From assembly GCA_003971905.1 (NCBI GenBank), contig RSEE01000135.1, positions 17,501 to 81,500 of the forward strand: 64,000 nucleotides of DNA, in the 5' to 3' direction. Shown one piece after another: positions 58,543-64,000 of the stretch. The notes beneath the pieces are model-generated. The model saw nothing but the letters and a program-made list of their open reading frames with translations, made no database searches and had not been told where the DNA came from. Both the position numbers and the translations under genes were made by a program. The stretch's first letter is position 1. Each line of letters begins with the position of its first letter. The stretch comes from Moniliella sp. 'wahieum'. Lineage: Eukaryota; Basidiomycota; Moniliellomycetes; Moniliellales; Moniliellaceae.

Positions 58543-59817
58543 ATGGCCACCGAGACCGAGACGACGCCCAAGGGCTTCGCCACGCCGCCCGTGTCGCATC
58601 TCCCTCGAGGCGTGCTGAGCACGTGCTGGCCTCCGCCCCGCCCTCGACGCGACCACGCACTGCAGACGCTCCTGGCCTTGCCCGACGCACCACGGCTCAC
58701 CGGCACCCCCCCCCGCGCCCAGGCCGCCGTAGCTGCCATCTTGGTCCATTCCCCCTCGCTGTACTTGGGCCCCGGATGCTTGCCTGTCCCCGGCGCGCGA
58801 TTGCTCTCCCTCGGTACCAACCGATGGCGCCACGTGCCCCTCCCGCCCCACACGCCCACACCCACTCACCACAACAAGCACGCTACCAAGCACGAGCAAC
58901 CGCCTGAGACCGAGGAGGAGGATGAGGCCAAGGAGGAGGTTCAGAACGAGGACGGGCAGTTGCAGCTGATCTTTACGACACGCGCTATGAGTCTGCGGTC
59001 GCACCCGGGCCAAGCGTCGTTGCCGGGAGGCAAGGTGGATGGCACGGATGCGTCCCTCGTCGACACGGCGTTGCGCGAGGCCGAGGAGGAAATCGGATTG
59101 GATCGGTCTTGGTTCGGCACTCGGTTGTTTTACCTCCACACGGGCGAACCTTGTACGTCCCCTTGTTGCAACCTTTGTTTTGTCCCGAAGGATACTAACC
59201 AACCTGTGGTTCGTGTGTGGTTCGTGTGGTTCGTGTGGTTCGTGTGGTTCGTGTGGTTCGTGTGGTTCGCCTTGGCGGGGGGGATGCACTGTACTGCAGT
59301 CTTGTCCAAAACGTGTTTGCTCGTCCACCCCGTGGTGCTGTACTTGACCGACCCATCGCTCGTGCCCACTCTGCACGCGGCCCCGGCGGAAGTAGCGTGT
59401 ATCTGGACCTTCCCCGTGCGCGCCTTTCTCACCTCGCTCCCACCGACGCACGTGCCGCTGCAGGATCCGACCAAGGTCGATCTGCACCGCGACCCACAAC
59501 GTGCGTTTCGAACGTACTCGGACGTGCCCTGGATCCAGCACGCGCCCTACCGTCTGCACCGCTTCCGCTCGTCCCAGCAGCTCATCAAGGGCTTGACGGC
59601 CGACATTTGTCTCCACCTCGCGGCGGACCTGGCGGGCAGCAGCACGCGCGTGGCGTATGCCGTCTACGCGCCCGGGCAGCCGCCGCGGGCGACGTGGGTG
59701 CGGGCGGTGCTGGCGGGAAAGATGCGCACGACGCGCTGGGGCGACGGCGAGGGCGAGCGGGAGCTGCTGCCGTCGGCGCACAAGTATCCCACATGCGAGG
59801 GGGTGGATGAATACTAA
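58543..59817 (+). CDS. Nudix hydrolase (CoA diphosphatase/PCD1-like)
   Basis: Start 58543 (CACCATGG). N-terminal HPGQASLPGGKVDGTDASLV leads into the Nudix box (GGKVDGTDASLVDTALREAE and EEIGL), with the metal-binding REAEEE. The upstream RAMSLRSHPGQ(A/V)SLPGG context is characteristic of peroxisomal or mitochondrial CoA diphosphatases (PCD1, NUDT7/8). A 147-nt intron (59153-59299; GTACGT, TACTAAC, CTGCAG) contains nonamer repeats and is a multiple of three without stops. The second exon has VHPVVLYLTDPSLVP and ends at 59815-59817. A Glu-rich spacer near residues 120-145 is unusual. Without the intron the protein is about 375 residues; the frame is otherwise intact. Confidence 0.85.
   Translation: MATETETTPKGFATPPVSHLPRGVLSTCWPPPRPRRDHALQTLLALPDAPRLTGTPPRAQAAVAAILVHSPSLYLGPGCLPVPGARLLSLGTNRWRHVPLPPHTPTPTHHNKHATKHEQPPETEEEDEAKEEVQNEDGQLQLIFTTRAMSLRSHPGQASLPGGKVDGTDASLVDTALREAEEEIGLDRSWFGTRLFYLHTGEPCTSPCCNLCFVPKDTNQPVVRVWFVWFVWFVWFVWFVWFALAGGMHCTAVLSKTCLLVHPVVLYLTDPSLVPTLHAAPAEVACIWTFPVRAFLTSLPPTHVPLQDPTKVDLHRDPQRAFRTYSDVPWIQHAPYRLHRFRSSQQLIKGLTADICLHLAADLAGSSTRVAYAVYAPGQPPRATWVRAVLAGKMRTTRWGDGEGERELLPSAHKYPTCEGVDEY
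59212..59270 (+). repeat. TTCGTGTGG nonamer array inside the Nudix-gene intron
   Basis: Six tandem copies of a 9-bp unit, mostly perfect. If read through, it encodes repeated Phe-Val-Trp. Confidence 0.9.
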
Positions 59818-59987
59818 CTATTGGGTGCACGTGATGATAGGCGGTAGGGTTGGTGCGGTGGGGCGCACAAGGGCACAGGGGCAGTGTGGGTGTGTGGCGC
59901 TGCCACGTGGCGCAGGGCAGCACTTCTAACCTCTAACCAGCAAGGTTGCTTTTTCTGCTGCGCCACTAATACTAACTTGGCCTGAGC

Positions 59988-62351
59988 ATGGCCGCCAGCG
60001 AGCTCAACATGCCCGCCAGCGAGCTCAACATGCCCGCCACGCAGCCCAACATGCCCGCCACGCAGCCCAACATGCCCGCCAGCCAGCCCAGCATGCCCGC
60101 CACGCCGCCCGACATGGCCGTCGCAGCGGACATTGCGGCGATGCATTCCGCCCTGCTGCGCCGCCAGCAGCAGGCCGAGTCCCACACCGAACACGCCCTC
60201 ACCGCCGCCCGCCGCCCGCGCGACCCGCCGCTCCTCCCGCGCCCCCCTCTGCCACGCCCTCCGCCTCGTCTGTCCCAGGCACCCACACCAGCATCCGCAG
60301 CACCCACACCAGCACCCACACCATCGACGTCTCCACCCCCAGCCCCATCCCCGCGCCGCCACCGACGACGACGTGCCCGTGCCCTGGGGCGTGCTGACCC
60401 CCGCCGAGGTCGAGTACGAGTCGTACGTTTCGCCCAGTCTGGCCAGCCACGCACCGCTGCCGTCGTTGCTCTCGCTGCGATCGCTGCTGGTGCGCCGCTT
60501 CCCGCAACTGGGTACGCGCGCCATGGTCGGCCTGCAAGGTGGCGCGAGCGGGAGTGGCAGCTCGCCTTCGCCGTCCAAGAGCGACGCACATGCCCACGCG
60601 TGGCCGCTGGGCGTAGTATCCACCCCACTGGGCGTGCGCGTGGACGAAGATGCCTTGCCTTTGTCCCTGTGGCGAGCGGAGGAACCAGGGAGCGCAGCGG
60701 GCGACTCGGTCGGGGCGCTGTTCCCCCCGACCAGCTGGGCCGCGTGCCGTCCACCGCAGCGGGGCTGTATGCCCAGGCCGAATCCTACTCCGATGCGCGC
60801 GGGGAAGAAGTGTATGGTCCGCTCTGGCCCGGCGTCAAGGCCGAGGCTACAGACAAGGTGCGCGGATACCCCCTCTCGGACAAACAGCGCCGACGCGTGC
60901 TGGATAAACTCGCCCAACGCGAAAAGGACTTGGTCTTGGAAGCCACCTCGAAACAGGAACGCGCAGAGGTGCTCTTGACCATCTATACCGAGCAACGCGA
61001 GGGCCACTGGAAGGTCCGCAGGCCCGTCGAGGTCGGCTTGGGTATGTTTTTTTCTCCCTTCTTTTGTCGTCTGTTCTTTTCTGGTGTTCTGGTGGTAGAA
61101 ACTGACAGCCGATCTTGTCCCCCCTGTCTGCTTGCCTGTTTGCTTGCTTGCTTGCTTGCTGTTGGTGCGCGCGCAGAGGACCAGATTGCGATGGAGACAC
61201 CACATGCGATGGACCCATGGAGCGTGCCCATCGACGCACGCGGCATCTTGGCGCGCAACAAGCTGCGCTCCATGATCGAGTTGAGCGCAACACGGATGAA
61301 CGTGCAGTGCACGTGCCAATCCCACCCGGACGGCCCGCTAGGCTCCGACGGGGAAGAAGACGCGGTGCGCGCACAGCAAGCGAACGAATGCTCCATCTGC
61401 CAAGGCACCCAGGCAGTCGAGATGAGCTTCGTAATCACCGTCACGTTGCGCGTCGCCTCGTTCCTCCCACTCACCATGCCCTCTGCCCACTTGGCCGGCC
61501 AACGCGAACCTCATCTCCGGTACGACGACGACGACCCATCCGCGCCGCACCACCTGCCGCCTTCCACGCTCGACCCAGCCACGAGGGAAAGCACGGTGCA
61601 CAAGCTGGCTGTCGAAGGCGCGCTCAACGCCTCGGCCCGCGTGGGGAAACAACACTTTTCACTTCACCGCGCGCGGCTCCTGCTCGCTTCGGCCGTGGTA
61701 CGGCGTACGCGCGGGGTAAGCGTATTGGTCCACAGTCACAAGGCCCGATCTACTCGCTCGTTCGATTCCATCGACCCGTTCCCTGCTCTCCCCCCCCCGC
61801 CCCGCGGCGGAGATCCCACGTCCGAAGCGTACGTCCGCCAGTGGCCTCGCCTCGTAGATACCGCCCCGGCTATTGCGCGTGCGCGCGCACACGCCTTTGT
61901 CCTCCACCACCAACCGACCACCCAGGGCAGTGCAAGTGCGAATGCAAGTGGGCACGCATCGGGCTCGGGCTCGGGGCTGGGACTGGGACTGGGACTAGGG
62001 TGGGGACCTACATCGCCACTCTCACTCTCGTCCCTACACTCGCCCGGCGGGTCCGGGTCCGGCTCGGGCTCTGGGTCCGCCACCGCCGCCGCCCACGGTG
62101 GCGCAGGGACATCTGTCCCAGGAAGCTATTTCCCCCGCTCACGCGGATCTAGCCTCCGCTCCTCACGCAGCGCCACCACCACACGCCCAGCGTCGCCCCC
62201 GCTGCCCCCGCCTGCCCCGCCGGGTACAGGACTGGGCTTGGGCTTGGGCGCAGGCTTGGGCGCAGGGGCGGGAGGGGGAGGCCTCGCGCCCCCCCATCCC
62301 CCGCAGGCTGGCCTTAGTCCCCGAAGAGGGTTTCGCGATTTGTTCCGCTGA
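59988..62351 (+). CDS. Unknown protein with N-terminal NMPA repeats, low-complexity tail
   Basis: Start 59988. The N-terminus is a 7-residue repeat (variants of ELNMPAS and QPNMPAT), about six copies. A shift near 60250 and another near 60730 bracket VPWGVLTPAEVEYESYVSPS and LLSLRSLLVRRFPQLGTRAM. The first frame then resumes with EEVYGPLWPGVKAE, RGYPLSDKQRRRVLDKLAQR and KQERAEVLLTIYTEQREGHW. A 135-nt intron (61042-61176) with TTGC repeats is followed by DPWSVPIDARGILARNKLRS, a CTCQ...CSIC cysteine pair and a Ser/Gly/Pro-rich C-terminus ending at 62349-62351. I do not recognise a family. The ordered middle segments and consistent intron support a real gene. Confidence 0.6.
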   Translation: MAASELNMPASELNMPATQPNMPATQPNMPASQPSMPATPPDMAVAADIAAMHSALLRRQQQAESHTEHALTAARRPRDPPLLPRPPLPRPPPRLSQAPTPASAAPTPAPTPSTSPPPAPSPRRHRRRRARALGRADPRRGRVRVVRFAQSGQPRTAAVVALAAIAAGAPLPATGYARHGRPARWREREWQLAFAVQERRTCPRVAAGRSIHPTGRARGRRCLAFVPVASGGTRERSGRLGRGAVPPDQLGRVPSTAAGLYAQAESYSDARGEEVYGPLWPGVKAEATDKVRGYPLSDKQRRRVLDKLAQREKDLVLEATSKQERAEVLLTIYTEQREGHWKVRRPVEVGLGMFFSPFFCRLFFSGVLVVETDSRSCPPCLLACLLACLLAVGARAEDQIAMETPHAMDPWSVPIDARGILARNKLRSMIELSATRMNVQCTCQSHPDGPLGSDGEEDAVRAQQANECSICQGTQAVEMSFVITVTLRVASFLPLTMPSAHLAGQREPHLRYDDDDPSAPHHLPPSTLDPATRESTVHKLAVEGALNASARVGKQHFSLHRARLLLASAVVRRTRGVSVLVHSHKARSTRSFDSIDPFPALPPPPRGGDPTSEAYVRQWPRLVDTAPAIARARAHAFVLHHQPTTQGSASANASGHASGSGSGLGLGLGLGWGPTSPLSLSSLHSPGGSGSGSGSGSATAAAHGGAGTSVPGSYFPRSRGSSLRSSRSATTTRPASPPLPPPAPPGTGLGLGLGAGLGAGAGGGGLAPPHPPQAGLSPRRGFRDLFR

Positions 62352-62906
62352 TTGGTGGGTTGGCGGTAGGGTGGGGGATCATCGATCAGTGCGACGTGGG
62401 TGTCGTGTGAAGGGGGTGAGGGGGTGAGGAGCAGGTACGGGGAGAAGGCAACGGGTTCATCTGACATGGCGAAATGGCATGAAATGGGTTTGCATTGCAT
62501 TGCATCGTATTGGGTCGGGTGGCTTGTTGGGTGATGAGCGAGGGAAGGGAAGGGAAGGGAAGGGAAGGGAAGGGAAGGGAAGGGGACTGGGTGGGGATGC
62601 CCTTGTGCTGATTGATTCTAGTTCGATGGGTTCGATTGATTGGCTATAGAATGAAGTTCGATCGATCTCTCCCGGCTGCGTGCTGCCGATCTTCCAACTA
62701 TACGACCAGTCAAAACATGTTTGCTTTTGTTCGATTCCTCCACCTCCCCCCGTGGCGTCCATTCCTACCCCCTTGCCCACCGCGCATCACACCAGGGACG
62801 AGCGGCACGGCAGGCAACAACGGAACGCAAAACGTCGGACTAAGAGCGAATGTGGGGCGAGAACGCCAGCAGTGGCAAAGAGGTCTCCCTGGTTGGTGCG
62901 GGTTGC
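62352..62906. other. Intergenic between convergent genes, with GGGAA microsatellite
   Basis: 62539-62583 is a run of about nine GGGAA units. 62484-62505 repeats GCATT. No gene is recognised. Confidence 0.6.
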
Positions 62907-64000
62907 TCAAGCGGAGGCCGATCGCTGGTACACCCGTTCGCCCATCAAGTACGTCTCTTGCACCTTGGCGTTCAAAATCGCGTGCTTGTCGCCCTCGGCT
63001 GTCTTGGCAAAAATGTCCGTGTCGACAAGACAAAAGTCGGCCGACAAGCCCTGTTGGATCGCGCCACAGACATCTTCTTTGCGCACCGAGTACGCCGCCC
63101 CACGACTCGCCGCCACAAGCGCCGTCGCGAGCGGCAGGGCAAATTGCGGCGTTACCACCGTCTCACACTGCGCGTCCAGCGCCGAGGTCCGGTGCACAGC
63201 AATGTGCATATTCGGCAAAGCCCAGTGCGGCGCCGTAGGCGTATCCGTGCCCAACGCCAAGGGCGCCCCAGCTTCCACAAAGTGCCGATAGGCAAACGCT
63301 CGTGCCGACCGTCCTTCGTTCGGCTTGTCCCCGAGCATCGCCCACCAGTTCGCTGCGCAGGTCCATCCATTCCGTCCATTTTTCACGTGGGAGCAGCGGG
63401 TCGTACAGTGTCAGCAGCGTGCTCAACAGCCCCTTCAGCAAGTAATGGTTACGATGGGGGACGTACGCAGAATGACGGGGTCGACATGCACGGGCTGGAC
63501 ACTGGTGATGATGCCGAGCTTGCCCAGACGCTCAACGTCGTCGGGATGGGAGAGTTCGAGGTGCTCGATGCGGTGGCGTCGGTCGCGCAGCGCTTCGGAC
63601 GCAGGTAACGCCGCATACGCCTCGACGGCCTTGTGGATGGCCTTGTCGCCAATCGCATGCGTGGCGACTTGGAGACCCAGCTGGTCCGCACGCCCAATCA
63701 CCGCTGTCAAATCCTCCTGGGTCCAAATCCCATCGCACGTCTTGCCGTTCGCATACGGTTCCGACACGGCCGCCGTGCACCCATCGATCACCCCATCGGA
63801 GATGATCTTGATCCCGACCGTTTGGAAGTACGCGTCGGGCGGTTCGGTTTGCTTGTGCTGGGCCACCTGCTCCACTTGGGCCAGACGCCCAGCCAGGTCG
63901 GCCGACGGATCGACAATCCAATACGCCGACACGCGCAACGGCAACTTGCCGCCCAACTTGGCCTGTACCCGCCGCACCGCCGCATACGCAGCCGGCGAAA
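62907..64000 (-). CDS. Metal-dependent amidohydrolase (YtcJ-like), 5' end beyond the window
   Basis: The frame enters from the right edge and ends at 62907. Recognisable amidohydrolase_3 features are KIISDGVIDGCTAAVSEPY, VATHAIGDKAIHKAVEAY (metal-binding His), RHRIEHLELSHPDDVERLGK (metal-binding His), ITSVQPVHVD, then EAGAPLALGTDTPTAPHW (metal-binding Asp) and the terminal DFCLVDTDIFAKTAEG strand. A 114-nt intron (63353-63466; GTACGT...GCGCAG) joins DPVIL to PNWWAMLGDK in frame. No frameshift is needed. Such enzymes hydrolyse N-substituted amides; the substrate is unknown. The N-terminal third is missing from the window. Confidence 0.85.

Overview
The window is fungal nuclear DNA, most likely from a basidiomycete. 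The signs are GC-rich coding sequence, short GT-AG introns (mostly 55-147 nt, donors usually GTACGT or GTATGT), Zn2Cys6 and copper-fist regulators, a fused ARG5,6 arginine gene, an MP88-like GPI mannoprotein and a chromodomain LTR retroelement. The species cannot be named from sequence alone.

Layout. 1-945 is an internal piece of the 25S rRNA gene that stops abruptly. 946-6689 is mostly gene-free: a copper-fist regulator (minus strand) lies near its left end, followed by about 4 kb with degenerate repeats. 6.7-24.8 kb carries an unknown gene, TIM23, a tiny zinc-ribbon protein, a REV7-like HORMA gene, three tandem copies of an unknown four-helix membrane family, an MP88-like protein, an alpha/beta hydrolase, a TMEM242-like membrane protein and two tandem nitrilase-family hydrolases. 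24.9-45.4 kb holds the large B-block subunit of TFIIIC, a Zn2Cys6 regulator, TAP42, a RAB6-type GTPase, a Stealth-family sugar-phosphate transferase, a second Zn2Cys6 regulator and ARG5,6. 45.4-51.0 kb is a lower-GC, gene-free, repeat-dense island. Beyond it lie a lipocalin-like gene, a 3.7-kb LTR retroelement, an AMSH-type JAMM deubiquitinase, a GST, an intron-containing tRNA with anticodon CAG, a Nudix hydrolase, an unknown repeat protein and the 3' part of an amidohydrolase that runs off the right edge.

Most long genes, including ones expected to be essential (TIM23, TFIIIC, ARG5,6), are open only if one-base shifts are allowed. Several shifts fall on G or C homopolymers. The simplest explanation is residual assembly indels, so these genes are annotated as coding with the shifts noted. 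Many neighbours are divergently transcribed from short shared promoters (about 120-200 bp).

The most notable items are the retroelement (Gag plus integrase-chromodomain, no reverse transcriptase, LTR sequence complementary to its own primer site), the CAG tRNA with a serine-type discriminator base, the tandem membrane-protein family and the repeat-rich island.
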